Assembly (NCBI GenBank): GCA_000174895.1
Contig: ACOK01000113.1
Span: 62,001 to 126,000 of the forward strand
Length of the DNA: 64,000 nt
DNA from: Ruminococcus flavefaciens FD-1
GTDB taxonomy: Bacteria; Bacillota; Clostridia; Oscillospirales; Ruminococcaceae
Direction: 5' to 3'
The notes under the pieces were generated by a model that was not told the origin of the DNA, did no database searches, and saw nothing but the letters and a program-made list of their open reading frames with translations. The position numbers were made by a program, and so were the translations under genes. Of the stretch, positions 25,971 to 34,624 are shown in pieces (position 1 is the first letter of the stretch; each line of letters opens with the position of its first letter).

Positions 25971-26606
25971 CTATTTATAAAACTGAGGATCGGGATTGAA
26001 GTACAGCTTATTGATAAATTCCGGAAGTGATCTTGCTATAGGCTCTTTGCCTACAAAGCCCATCTCGTAGGAGTAGCTCTCAAGGTATATCTCCTTGGTG
26101 GATCGCCTGAAAAATACTCTGTATGCATAATACAGCGACCAGCCTATAGGAATATAGTCCTCCATGTCCTCGGCATATTTTGCAAGGGCAGGTTCTTCAT
26201 CAACAGCCTCTCTGCAATCATCATACCATTCTTCGGTCATATCCATCAGCCCGTTTTCGTGCAACAGTACATCGTCATCGCTCTCTCTTTTTTTCTTCAT
26301 TACAGAAAACAGCGTTAATCCATCGTCGAATTTGTGACAGTCCGTTTCGTTCTGCTGCATACAGTCATAGCAGCCACATACATAGGAATGCCAGTACAGA
26401 TCAAAATAGTCTTTTATCTCTTGCGGAACATCAAAACCATATTTCTCCTTGAATGGCCGGAAATCCGTCTTGGTAGTTCGGGGAATAAGAAAATTCCTTT
26501 TTAGCTCCTCAGCCATTTCCGGTTCGACATCGTCGAATTCCTTTGGCATCCAGAATTGTTTAAGGGCAAGAGACTTTTTGCTGTAATTAATAAGTGCATC
26601 TTTCAT
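25971..26606 (-). CDS. SMI1/KNR4 (SUKH)-like protein, possible immunity protein
   Basis: 211 residues. FKEKYGFDVPQEIKDYFDLY near residue 53 and IPIGWSLYYAYRVFF near 152 match the layout of SUKH-superfamily proteins, with SLPEFINKLYFNPD at the end where these proteins often finish. In bacteria SUKH proteins are often immunity partners of secreted polymorphic toxins. No toxin gene lies beside it, so it may be an orphan immunity gene. AGGAGAG precedes the ATG. Family assignment is by pattern and is moderate. Confidence 0.55.
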   Translation of the reverse strand: MKDALINYSKKSLALKQFWMPKEFDDVEPEMAEELKRNFLIPRTTKTDFRPFKEKYGFDVPQEIKDYFDLYWHSYVCGCYDCMQQNETDCHKFDDGLTLFSVMKKKRESDDDVLLHENGLMDMTEEWYDDCREAVDEEPALAKYAEDMEDYIPIGWSLYYAYRVFFRRSTKEIYLESYSYEMGFVGKEPIARSLPEFINKLYFNPDPQFYK

Positions 26607-26644
26607 TTTTACTCTCCTGTTTATTGTGGCAGCATGAAACTATA

Positions 26645-26690
26645 GGCAACACCGCACAAAGCACGCCTGACGGCTTTGTGCGGTGTTGCC
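26645..26690. repeat. 18-bp perfect inverted repeat
   Basis: The arms GGCAACACCGCACAAAGC (26645-26662) and their complement (26673-26690) enclose the ten-base loop ACGCCTGACG. It lies between two minus-strand genes, after the LRR gene and before the SUKH-like gene. It is not followed by a T-run in either direction, so a repetitive element is as likely as a terminator. Confidence 0.6.
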
Positions 26691-26740
26691 TTAAAGACCG
26701 GTTCACTGTCAAGCTAATCATACGCCCCTTTATCTCACAC

Positions 26741-28417
26741 TTATCTTTCGCCGTCACTCGATATGATCATTTCAAATGCCTGTAAATACTCCGGATATTT
26801 GCCACTGATCTTCTGGAAATATTGTCGGCAGTATCTGCTGTGCTTTTTCAGAAAATCAAGGTACATATCGACCGGCGGTTCATGGTCGAGACGGTCGCTT
26901 CGCAGCACATCTATGGCAATGAGCGCCTTGATCGTATTGGTTACTTTCAAATAGATCTCTTGTTTCCAATGGCTTTCTCCCCATCTCATATGGTCTCTGT
27001 CCCGAAGCATGGCGAGGGCCCGGTTATTATATGAGGAGATATGCCGATGCTGAAAGATCGAATCTATGATCTGTCTGTTATAGACCGTATGTCTGAAGCC
27101 GCCTTCACACGGAACCTTGCAGGGAGCGAATGGAAATGTCATGATCGTATGGATGTAATTGTTTATCAGTTCTCTGGGCGGGATATACTTTGTGTACATC
27201 TGCCCTTTGTAACGGAAGGACACCTTTCTCAGCTCAAAGCAGGACAGCGAAAAAACCGTGTCCTCCGGGCAGAAATCTTCAAAGGTGATCTCTTGCAGAT
27301 GGTAAGAATATATCGCATATCTGTCCATTTTCACAGGCTTTGTGATCCTGATCTTGTCCCAATCCTCCTCAACAGACCTTGCCGGAAGGAAATCTGCGAC
27401 CGGTGTGACAACGCAGCTGTCATCATGATCGTCATAGTTGATCTCTACCGGACCGTTGTATGCCCTGTTCTTATTCGGAAAGTAATTGACGACTGTTACG
27501 TGCTTCGGGAAAGCGTAATGCTGCTTGCTTTCCTCACTTTCGGGAAGAATCATGAGACTGGGGTTGACAACATAGGCGACCGATTCATTGTCTCTTTCCC
27601 GTTCACTGCGAATCGCATTCCGATAGAAACGGACTTTTTTGCACTCAGACAGATCAATGCTGAAGCATCTCAGAGACCAGCGGCAGAATGTGATCGAATC
27701 TGCTTTGAATTTTAACGGAGTGCCACATTCCTCACCCGGGCGGCACGGGCCGTTTACATGGAGAACAGTCAGATTGGAAGAATCCGGGTAGGCACATACG
27801 ACCTGATTTTCTTCGATTAAAGGTGTACAGCGAAAGGCTTCTGCATTGTTGATGCCCGGTGTGAGCGCTTCAACACCGAAGCCTTCCAATCCGGTTCTGC
27901 AGAAAGCAAGATCATCCATGTTACAGATACTTTTCGGAAATTCGATATATTTCAGGTTTTTGCACCACATGAAGCATCTTTTTCCGATGTATCTCAAGGT
28001 CAGCGGAAGGTGGACCTTTTCCAGAGATTCGCAATAATAAAAAATTTCATCATGCAATGCAGTCAGACCGTCTTCAAATATCACTGTTTTCGCAGTACAT
28101 TCAAAGAAAGCCAATCGACCGAGTTTGCGGATATTTCCGTGGATAAAGACAGTGTTGCAGGGGAATTTTTCAAAGGTGTGCGCACTGATCTCATCCACAG
28201 GCATCCCGTCTATGGTATAAGGGATATTCAGCTGCATCTGCGTTTTTCCTCGATATTTGGTTATCTTCACGTTGTGCCGCTTTTTGCGGAAAGAATAGCC
28301 CGCAGCAACAGCCTCCTTCGCAGTCATCTCAATATGCGGTACTGTAACTGATGCCGCAGTAAACAGCTTCGGATAACAGATCTGCGGTTTCTGGAATCCG
28401 GCAGGATTCAGACTCAT
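26741..28417 (-). CDS. Leucine-rich-repeat (BspA/LRR_5 type) protein
   Basis: About 558 residues from the ATG at 28417, chosen because GGAGGTGAT lies six bases upstream; the frame is open 30 codons further but without a site. Residues about 70-200 contain LRR_5 units such as TVFIHGNIRKLGRLAFFECT and LEKVHLPLTLRYIGKRCFMW. The middle is less regular, with a further LRR-like stretch (KMDRYAIYSYHLQEITFEDF). There is no signal peptide, so it is probably cytoplasmic. A terminator-like hairpin and a tRNA-like gene lie just upstream. Function unknown; LRR_5 units usually mediate protein binding. A phage tail protein at 62307 uses the same repeat type. Confidence 0.7.
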   Translation of the reverse strand: MSLNPAGFQKPQICYPKLFTAASVTVPHIEMTAKEAVAAGYSFRKKRHNVKITKYRGKTQMQLNIPYTIDGMPVDEISAHTFEKFPCNTVFIHGNIRKLGRLAFFECTAKTVIFEDGLTALHDEIFYYCESLEKVHLPLTLRYIGKRCFMWCKNLKYIEFPKSICNMDDLAFCRTGLEGFGVEALTPGINNAEAFRCTPLIEENQVVCAYPDSSNLTVLHVNGPCRPGEECGTPLKFKADSITFCRWSLRCFSIDLSECKKVRFYRNAIRSERERDNESVAYVVNPSLMILPESEESKQHYAFPKHVTVVNYFPNKNRAYNGPVEINYDDHDDSCVVTPVADFLPARSVEEDWDKIRITKPVKMDRYAIYSYHLQEITFEDFCPEDTVFSLSCFELRKVSFRYKGQMYTKYIPPRELINNYIHTIMTFPFAPCKVPCEGGFRHTVYNRQIIDSIFQHRHISSYNNRALAMLRDRDHMRWGESHWKQEIYLKVTNTIKALIAIDVLRSDRLDHEPPVDMYLDFLKKHSRYCRQYFQKISGKYPEYLQAFEMIISSDGER

Positions 28418-28444
28418 AATATCACCTCCGGGATCATAAAACAA

Positions 28445-28466
28445 ACTGCCCTCCGAAGAAGGCAGT
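28445..28466 (-). terminator. Terminator of the tRNA-like unit
   Basis: On the minus strand ACTGCCTTC pairs with GAGGGCAGT around a TTCG tetraloop, followed by TTTGTTTT. It lies 13 bases past the tRNA-like gene and before the LRR gene. Confidence 0.7.
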
Positions 28467-28478
28467 ATCATGCAAAAT

Positions 28479-28551
28479 AGCCCGTTGACGGAGTTGAACC
28501 GTCGCACAACACGTCTGACGGACGTGATCTCTCACGTTGAGTTATACGGGC
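28479..28551 (-). tRNA. tRNA-like gene, anticodon loop reads GTC (Asp), non-canonical
   Basis: A cloverleaf can be drawn on the minus strand: acceptor GCCCGTA/AACGGGC (six of seven pairs), D stem ACTC/GAGA (three pairs) with a seven-base loop lacking GG, anticodon stem CACGT/ACGTG with loop CCGTCAG, and T stem GACGG/CCGTC with loop TTCAACT. Anticodon position 34-36 reads GTC. Three things are odd: C instead of U at position 33, T at the discriminator site where bacterial tRNA-Asp has G, and the reduced D arm. CCA is not encoded. A perfect consensus promoter lies 55-60 bases upstream and a tetraloop terminator downstream. It is either a decaying tRNA or a tRNA-like RNA with another role. Confidence 0.5.
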
Positions 28552-28612
28552 ATCGGGCGCAAGACGCATCTGCTGAACGGACAGCTGTTTTTATTAAACT
28601 ACCGACAAGCTT

Positions 28613-28641
28613 ATTATATCATCGATCGGTAAAAATGTCAA
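28613..28641 (-). promoter_or_regulatory. Consensus promoter for the tRNA-like gene
   Basis: On the minus strand: TTGACA (28641-28636), a 17-base spacer and TATAAT (28618-28613), a perfect match to the sigma-A consensus. The expected start near 28606 is about 55 bases before the tRNA-like gene. Confidence 0.8.
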
Positions 28642-28812
28642 GATTCATCACAGATACATTCTGCGTAAGATCAGGCTGAATGAGTTCTGCGTGTCAGCGT
28701 ACCATTGCAGAAGTATGCAGACATTATTGTGAGATAGAAGCAGAAAGATGTCAGCCATAAAACATTTCCTTTAAAAGCAGAGTGGAGTGATAAAATTTCT
28801 CTGCTGTTTATA

Positions 28813-28841
28813 TTGCTATTCAACTGATAATATGCTATGAT
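28813..28841 (+). promoter_or_regulatory. Promoter for the ECF sigma gene
   Basis: TTGCTA (28813-28818), a 17-base spacer and TATGAT (28836-28841), 130 bases before the start. An extra promoter read by the ECF factor itself could lie between, but its consensus is unknown. The interval 28642-28970 holds nothing else that I can support. Confidence 0.45.
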
Positions 28842-28970
28842 ATTTGTGCAGACTTTACAAACTTGACGAAATTGCAGATTTTTTTCAAATTTTACTTCGC
28901 CATTTTCGGAAAAAATGGTACTAATAAGTGTAAGGGCAAGAATAAAGTCTTTGAGAGGAGGATTCCCCAC

Positions 28971-29525
28971 ATGGATAACGGTGAAAGTAGCTACCGCCGT
29001 TTCCTTGCGGGCGACAATGAGGGGCTGTATGAAATCATCTGTACCTACCAGACCGGTCTGATACTATATCTGAACAGCTATGTTCAGAATATTCATACAG
29101 CGGAAGATATGGCGGAAAGTACATTTGTAGAGTTGATGATAAAGCGTCCGAAGTTCTCAGGTAAAAGCTCGTTCAAAACCTGGCTGTATGCAATCGGACG
29201 TAATATAACCGCAAAACACCTCCGAAAACTTACAAAACTCAGTGTCGTTCCCTTGGAATCACAGGAATACCTTGCTGATGAAAAGAACGTCGAAAATGAC
29301 TACATAAAAAGTGAACAGAAGCGTTTGGTTCATCAGGCTTTGCACAGTTTAAAACCGGATTACCGACAGGTTCTGTATCTGATCTATTTTGAAGGATTTA
29401 CAAAAGAAGAAGCAGCTTTGATCATGAAGAAAAGAGAAAGACAGATAAAGGATTTGCTATTCAACTCCAAGAAAGCATTAAAAGGCGAGCTTGAAAGGAG
29501 GGGCTTTGAATATGAAGAATTATGA
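28971..29525 (+). CDS. ECF-type RNA polymerase sigma factor
   Basis: 184 residues from the ATG at 28971, which has GAGAGGAGG upstream. Region 2 contains TAEDMAESTFVELMIKRPKF then SSFKTWLYAIGRNITAKHLR, the usual ECF core-binding and -10 recognition segment. Region 4 contains LKPDYRQVLYLIYFEGFTKE followed by a helix-turn-helix. There is no region 3, as expected for group 4 sigma factors. Its last 14 bases overlap the start of a single-pass membrane protein, which is the standard sigma/anti-sigma layout, so activity is probably released by an envelope or substrate signal. Target genes may include the dockerin protein downstream. Confidence 0.88.
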   Translation: MDNGESSYRRFLAGDNEGLYEIICTYQTGLILYLNSYVQNIHTAEDMAESTFVELMIKRPKFSGKSSFKTWLYAIGRNITAKHLRKLTKLSVVPLESQEYLADEKNVENDYIKSEQKRLVHQALHSLKPDYRQVLYLIYFEGFTKEEAALIMKKRERQIKDLLFNSKKALKGELERRGFEYEEL

Positions 29526-30636
29526 TGAAATGTATCAAAGTGTCCTCTACAAATATGACGAGTATCTGGAAAAGAAAAAGAAGCGTATACGCATGATCAG
29601 GCGTACAGTACCGGTATTAGCTTGTTTGTGTCTGACTATAGGGCTGGGTATCGGATATCGGGATCATTTCATAGATCTTATGCATCCGCCTAAACAGCCG
29701 GAAATAGTAGATGATATAACTACCGTAACTCCGGATACAACTACAAACAACATAACGATCAGGACAGAGAATACCGCTGAACCAGTGACCACAACACTCC
29801 CCGTTCATAGTTCGGTATCAGAGCGAAATACTTCGACCAAAACCGCACATACTCAGGCTGTAACTACTCCTGAGACAGAGACAAGCATGAAAACGGAACA
29901 GGTTACAGAAAAGCCGACAGAAACTCCCGTTCCCGTCACAACTGCCGCAGCTGTTCAGACAGCAGCCAACACCGAACCTACAACTGCCTTACCGATACAG
30001 ACTACGGAGGACGTCACTGTAACTACGGCTGATCATGGGAAAGAAACACCTGTGATCACAACTGATCCCAATATCAGAGAGCTTAGCTTCGGCTATCCGA
30101 AAGAGGGCGGCAACGATATGATGTCACCTTCTTCCTCAAAAAAGATCCTGCTGAAGTGTCTGTCATTCTGCGCTAATGGAGAAACACTCATGGTGGATGC
30201 GGCTATGGCTGATGTAAGTCTCAGACCTTATCAATATGAATCATCGGGAGACTTTGCGTATGAGGTCTATGTATGCAATCCCATAAACTTCAAGGATATC
30301 GGGGATGAAAAGTTCATAGTGAACGGAGAGCACAAAGGCTATAAGAAGGGATTTTCCAAAGAAGATGTTCCGTTATTCGACATTAACGGCGAAGAAAAAA
30401 ACTATGATCGCTATCACCATGAAACAACCGAGATAGATTTCTCGGATTATGAAGTCGGTGACTCAGGCTGTATCAAGTTTTTCTTCATGGAGGTATATTC
30501 AAATGATCCCCTTCACCCTTCGTATATGGGGGCAATTCAGTTTATGTATTTCTATGTTGGCGAAAAAGGAACATCTATCAGCAATCTAAGTGTAGAAGAC
30601 GCAATGGAGAGTTATCAGCTGGTTACGGCACAATGA
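29512..30636 (+). CDS. Single-pass membrane protein, probable anti-sigma partner
   Basis: 374 residues from the ATG at 29512, with GGAGGGG upstream; the longer frame begins with a TTG inside that site. The cytoplasmic N-terminus (about 25 residues, MKNYDEMYQSVLYKYDEYLE) is followed by one helix (VPVLACLCLTIGLGIGY, about 33-49), then a long Thr/Pro-rich stalk and a folded outer domain from about residue 190. I cannot identify the outer domain. The cytoplasmic part is shorter than a classical zinc-type anti-sigma domain, so the assignment rests on overlap with the ECF gene and on topology. Confidence 0.65.
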   Translation: MKNYDEMYQSVLYKYDEYLEKKKKRIRMIRRTVPVLACLCLTIGLGIGYRDHFIDLMHPPKQPEIVDDITTVTPDTTTNNITIRTENTAEPVTTTLPVHSSVSERNTSTKTAHTQAVTTPETETSMKTEQVTEKPTETPVPVTTAAAVQTAANTEPTTALPIQTTEDVTVTTADHGKETPVITTDPNIRELSFGYPKEGGNDMMSPSSSKKILLKCLSFCANGETLMVDAAMADVSLRPYQYESSGDFAYEVYVCNPINFKDIGDEKFIVNGEHKGYKKGFSKEDVPLFDINGEEKNYDRYHHETTEIDFSDYEVGDSGCIKFFFMEVYSNDPLHPSYMGAIQFMYFYVGEKGTSISNLSVEDAMESYQLVTAQ

Positions 30637-30682
30637 ACAGGATCAGCTATAAATATACATTCAATAATTATGAGGTGATATT

Positions 30683-32866
30683 ATGAAAAAGAAAGTACTG
30701 GCAGCCCTTATCGCTGTAATGAGTTGTACAGGAGCGTTTTCAGTTCCCGTTAATTCATTTGCAGCTTCGGCAGAGAAAACCGCATCCGAGCAAACATCAG
30801 AAAAAGGCAGCGTATTACAGGCTTATGCTGACGAAATAAGCGATCTTATGCTCAGAAGCAGAATCGCAGGTTATGCATTTGTCCGTGATGATAAGGTGGT
30901 AATTACCTATTCGGCTTATGAAGACAAGATAAAGACATATATTGATGAAAAAGGCTACGATAAGAGTATTTTTGTATACGAAGCCGGTAAGAATGTTGCA
31001 ACTGAAAAAGAAAGCGCATTAAAACCGGTTGCCGAAGACATAAATGAGTATATGCGCTCCAATGGTATCTCGGGATTTACCTATGTTCAGGAAGTTGACG
31101 GTGTTGAGAAGATCTTTATTTCTTACGACGGCTTTTTCGATAAGATAAAGGCATATGTTACAGGAAAAGGAATCGACGAAAACATAGTAGTTTATCAGCA
31201 GAGTCATGATGATGTAATTGTTTCGGCTGCTGTCAGCGGTGTTATCAACAACGACGGAACTTTCAATATTGCCGATGTTGATATATCAGGTGTAATGGAT
31301 CTTTCAGAATTTGAACTGAAGGAAACTGTTGTTTCAGAAAATGTAAATGGCGACGCAAACTGTGACGGTGACGTTAATATGTCAGATGCAGTTATTATAA
31401 TGCAGTCTCTTGCAAATCCTGCTAAATATGGTGTAAACGGTACAGACGAAAACCATATTACCGAACAGGGAAAAATAAACGGAGATATTGCAGGCAATAA
31501 CGATGGTATCACAAATGCGGATGCTTTGGCTATTCAGAAGAAACTTCTTGGTATAAAAGATGATATTGAGCAGCCTGCAACCATTCAAACACCTCCGAAG
31601 AACAATTCATATTTATTCGACTCTTATGATGATCTTGCCGAAGCATTAACAAAAGCGGATTCATTCAAAACAGCAGATTCAGATAGTTATGGTGAGCTGT
31701 TTAACAATACTGTTTCAGCATTTGAAAATAAGGATATCACATTGTATGTTCCTGCACTCAATGGCAAAGAATGTGAATTAATGAACAAGGAAGGATTTTC
31801 AAATATCACATTACTGACTTCCGAGCTTTATAATCTGCCTTGGATATGGTATCATTGTAAAGCTGACAATAGTGATATTGATATAAAGCTTGCTTATCAC
31901 AGCATTATCGAAAACGATGCTCTCAACTCAGCCAAAACATACTATGATATTCTGAAACTGATTGCACCAGAAGCTCCGAATCCTGATAATTATACTGAAT
32001 TTGAATCATATCAGAAAATATATGAATCAAAAATCAGCCTTGCAAACGACAAAAACGTTGATGCAATGATATCAGAAATAAAAGACAGCAATAAAGTTTA
32101 TGTTATGTTTAATTATGATGGTATGTTAGTTTCCATCTATGCTGATCAGAATGCATTGACAGAAGAATTTTGGAACAGTTTTTCACTGAACAATTTGATA
32201 TGGAAGTTGGGAAAAACTGATAATGATAAAAGCATTGATAACTCTGCAATAGCAGGAAAGATATTTGCGTATGAAAAGGAAGGCGCAGGCGGATATTGTA
32301 CACTTTCATTCAATGAAAATGGACGATTTCTCTATTATCCCGGCAGGCTTAGCAGCTATATGAGCGGCGGAGACTGGAAGATAGATGGAGATACAGTGAG
32401 CCTTATAGGTATGGTAGACAAAACCATATACTTGAAGATAACCGATGATACACTGGTTTATATTGCGGAAGGCTCCGATGAGTTTCCATATATGGAAATC
32501 AAGGACGGAGAAAAGTTTGCTATATACCGACCTGAGATATCTTCTGATAAGTTCCAGCTAAATTCTCGATATTCAGAATACGGTCTGGGTGATCCAAAGG
32601 TCGAATTGAATCTGATTGCGAGTGAACTGCCTGAATTCTGTTATGTAGAGAACGTAAGGCTCTATGATGAAGATGATAATTTCATCGGAATGATGTCACC
32701 TGCTATGGATGCCGATATATGGAGCTATCTTGTTGATTGCAATGTAACGGAAGAATGCTCGAAGACATACTATACCCTGACAAAGATACGATGTGGAGCA
32801 AAAAACTATCTCGATGATGTTCGTTCTGAAATAACTGTTAATTTCAAAGTTGCTCCTGCACCATGA
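30683..32866 (+). CDS. Secreted dockerin-containing protein
   Basis: 727 residues. A signal peptide (MKKKVLAALIAVMSCTGAFS, cleavage near Ala27) is followed by two similar 60-residue units (LQAYADEISDLMLRSRIAGY and PVAEDINEYMRSNGISGFTY). A dockerin lies at about residues 220-295: two calcium-binding loops, NGDANCDGDVNMSDAVIIMQ and NGDIAGNNDGITNADALAIQ. Two unrecognised domains fill the rest. Dockerins bind cohesins on scaffoldins, so the protein could join a cellulosome-like complex or the cell surface. No catalytic module is recognised. TGAGGTGAT precedes the start. It follows the ECF pair on the same strand after 46 bases and may be under its control. Confidence 0.82.
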   Translation: MKKKVLAALIAVMSCTGAFSVPVNSFAASAEKTASEQTSEKGSVLQAYADEISDLMLRSRIAGYAFVRDDKVVITYSAYEDKIKTYIDEKGYDKSIFVYEAGKNVATEKESALKPVAEDINEYMRSNGISGFTYVQEVDGVEKIFISYDGFFDKIKAYVTGKGIDENIVVYQQSHDDVIVSAAVSGVINNDGTFNIADVDISGVMDLSEFELKETVVSENVNGDANCDGDVNMSDAVIIMQSLANPAKYGVNGTDENHITEQGKINGDIAGNNDGITNADALAIQKKLLGIKDDIEQPATIQTPPKNNSYLFDSYDDLAEALTKADSFKTADSDSYGELFNNTVSAFENKDITLYVPALNGKECELMNKEGFSNITLLTSELYNLPWIWYHCKADNSDIDIKLAYHSIIENDALNSAKTYYDILKLIAPEAPNPDNYTEFESYQKIYESKISLANDKNVDAMISEIKDSNKVYVMFNYDGMLVSIYADQNALTEEFWNSFSLNNLIWKLGKTDNDKSIDNSAIAGKIFAYEKEGAGGYCTLSFNENGRFLYYPGRLSSYMSGGDWKIDGDTVSLIGMVDKTIYLKITDDTLVYIAEGSDEFPYMEIKDGEKFAIYRPEISSDKFQLNSRYSEYGLGDPKVELNLIASELPEFCYVENVRLYDEDDNFIGMMSPAMDADIWSYLVDCNVTEECSKTYYTLTKIRCGAKNYLDDVRSEITVNFKVAPAP

Positions 32867-33006
32867 TTTTACTATATCTCATTATATAACAATTAGCGTT
32901 AACCGGCATAATCCTAATAATCATGCCTATTAGGATAATACTTCATTGGGGACAAATCAGATGATGCTGTACCTGCATATCAGGTGTCAGCAGCAATGAT
33001 ATTAAA

Positions 33007-33043
33007 AGCGGCCTCTGAGAGCTTTCCCGGAGGTCGCTTTTTA
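33007..33043 (+). terminator. Terminator after the dockerin gene
   Basis: AGCGGCCTC (33007-33015) pairs with GAGGTCGCT (33030-33038), with one G-U pair, then TTTTT. Confidence 0.65.
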
Positions 33044-33104
33044 ACATACTCTCTTCATATGAACCTTCCGCAACATTGACGCAAATTCAATAATAATACA
33101 AAAG

Positions 33105-33142
33105 ACCTCCCTGCGGACATGAGATCCGTGGGAGGTTTTTAT
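33105..33142. terminator. Terminator, probably for both strands
   Basis: ACCTCC (33105-33110) and TGCGGA pair with TCCG and GGAGGT (33131-33136) with a small bulge; T residues follow on plus and an A-run precedes. It lies at the end of the minus-strand dxs fragment. Confidence 0.6.
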
Positions 33143-33152
33143 AGTTCAGGAT

Positions 33153-33480
33153 TTATAGCATCTTCACAGCGGCATCAGCAATTTTCCCGGGAACGATACC
33201 AAGTTCCGCGAGAACTTCTGACGCATTGTATCTGTCATAAAATTTCTTTTCAAGGCCTAAGCACTTTACTTTCATATCCGAATCACTGTAATATGCAGCG
33301 ATCTTCTGACCGAATCCGCCATCGACAACGCCGTCTTCAAGAGTGATAACTGCCTTATGGTCAGCTTTGAGAGATTCAAGCAGTTCGGTATCAAGTCCTG
33401 TGATATATCTTGGATTTATAAGAGTTGCGTTTATGTTCTTCTCTGCAAGCACATTCACAGCCCCTTTCCAAAGACTTTTA
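33153..33480 (-). pseudogene. dxs: dxs C-terminal fragment
   Basis: About 109 residues matching the C-terminal transketolase domain of 1-deoxy-D-xylulose-5-phosphate synthase, the first enzyme of the MEP isoprenoid pathway. They include INATLINPRYITGLDTELLE and VITLEDGVVDGGFGQKIAAY. DXS normally has about 620 residues, so roughly the first 500 are missing. The break coincides with a 25-bp inverted repeat element starting at 33485; the apparent N-terminus of the open frame is translated repeat. It cannot be a working enzyme. A full dxs is expected elsewhere in the genome. Confidence 0.75.
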
Positions 33481-33484
33481 ATAG

Positions 33485-33566
33485 AATTTTGCCCCCATAT
33501 AGGGCGCACCTGAAAAAATGATAAATTCAAACTTATCTGGTGTGCGCCCTATATGGGGGCAAAATT
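33485..33566. repeat. Stem-loop element with 25-bp perfect arms
   Basis: The arms 33485-33509 and 33542-33566 are perfect complements (AATTTTGCCCCCATATAGGG outermost), with a 32-base AT-rich loop. It abuts the broken end of the dxs fragment, which suggests a small insertion element or a recombination scar. Confidence 0.75.
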
Positions 33567-33592
33567 AATACTGAAAGTTTTAGGAAGGGAGT

Positions 33593-33629
33593 TTGAGGGA
33601 GAACCCTTTTTCAAAAGGGTTTCCCTCAA
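33593..33629. repeat. Second inverted repeat before spoIIGA
   Basis: TTGAGGGAGAACCCTTTT (33593-33610) pairs with AAAAGGGTTTCCCTCAA (33613-33629) with one bulged base. The tight loop and AT tail could terminate transcription, but this looks like a dispersed intergenic repeat. Confidence 0.55.
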
Positions 33630-33777
33630 TAGACTCGTGTAAAAACTTCTGTAAGAGTACCGAGGTTAAATGCTCTGCGATTTTTTTATGCCCGACCGAT
33701 TATGACATATTTCTCGGACGTCCTGCATTATAATGAACATAGGACAGCTTGAGTCCATTACCATGCGGAGGTGCAGC

Positions 33778-34593
33778 GTGCAGACGATCTATGCTGATGT
33801 TCTTATCATACTTAATATTTATGTCAATTTTTTCCTCCTTAGGACAACAGCAAGGATAACACATTCTCCTTTGCGTTCGCTAAGATGTGCCGCTGCCTCC
33901 GCCTATGGAAGCATTTTTTCACTGATGATACTTCTGCCGGAAATGCCATGGGGACTGTCTGTACTGATAAAATGTGCAGCGGCTGTGACTATCGTCGTAT
34001 TTGCATTCGGTTTCAGAGATTTGAAACGAACAGCCATCAATACCGCTGCATTTTTCGCTTCAAATCTTATTCTCGCAGGTGCGGTATATGCGGTTTACTC
34101 ATGGCTGAGACCGGAATTCATCCACTTCAGGAATACATATTTCTATATCGACTTCTCACTTGTGATACTTGTGCTTTCTACAGCTGCAATGTACGGTATC
34201 GTTTTTCTGGTAAATACAATGATAAACAAAGATAAATGCGGCGATTACAATATTATAATCCGCTGCGGAAAAAGGATAACTAAGCTGAAAGGTCTTGCGG
34301 ATACCGGGAATATACTCACCGATTTCTTCACGGGGCGTTCAGTCATAATCTGTGATACTGCGCAGTATACCCCCATCACAGGAATGGCTTATCTCAGTTC
34401 TTGCCTGCCTGCGGGGTTCCGTGTACTGCCCTGCACGACTGTATCAGAAAACGGACTTATCCCCATATTCCGCCCTGACGAAGTTCTCATCGAAAACGCT
34501 TGCACAGGCTCGTCAAAAAAAGTTGACGCTCTTATCGGATTCGGAAAGACCTGCGGTGAAGCTGTTTTCAATCCCAAACTGTTGAATTATTAA
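33778..34593 (+). CDS. spoIIGA: Sigma-E processing peptidase SpoIIGA
   Basis: 271 residues from the GTG at 33778, chosen because GGAGGTG lies just upstream. The N-terminal half has about five membrane helices. The C-terminal half carries the aspartic protease motif [20 protein letters not shown] (Asp in DTGN) and the typical ending [18 protein letters not shown]. SpoIIGA cleaves the pro-peptide of sigma E in the mother cell after the engulfing septum forms. The gene for its substrate lies 31 bases downstream, the usual order. Confidence 0.9.
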   Translation: MQTIYADVLIILNIYVNFFLLRTTARITHSPLRSLRCAAASAYGSIFSLMILLPEMPWGLSVLIKCAAAVTIVVFAFGFRDLKRTAINTAAFFASNLILAGAVYAVYSWLRPEFIHFRNTYFYIDFSLVILVLSTAAMYGIVFLVNTMINKDKCGDYNIIIRCGKRITKLKGLADTGNILTDFFTGRSVIICDTAQYTPITGMAYLSSCLPAGFRVLPCTTVSENGLIPIFRPDEVLIENACTGSSKKVDALIGFGKTCGEAVFNPKLLNY

Positions 34594-34624
34594 GGCTTTT
34601 TGCCTTGGAAAAGAGGAGATTTCA

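Noticed and set aside
27041..27715. A 224-codon frame on plus
   Set aside because: It is antisense to the LRR gene and has no recognisable features.
26741..28507. Upstream start at 28507 for the LRR gene
   Set aside because: The extra 30 codons run through the terminator hairpin and lack a ribosome site; GGAGGTGAT supports 28417.
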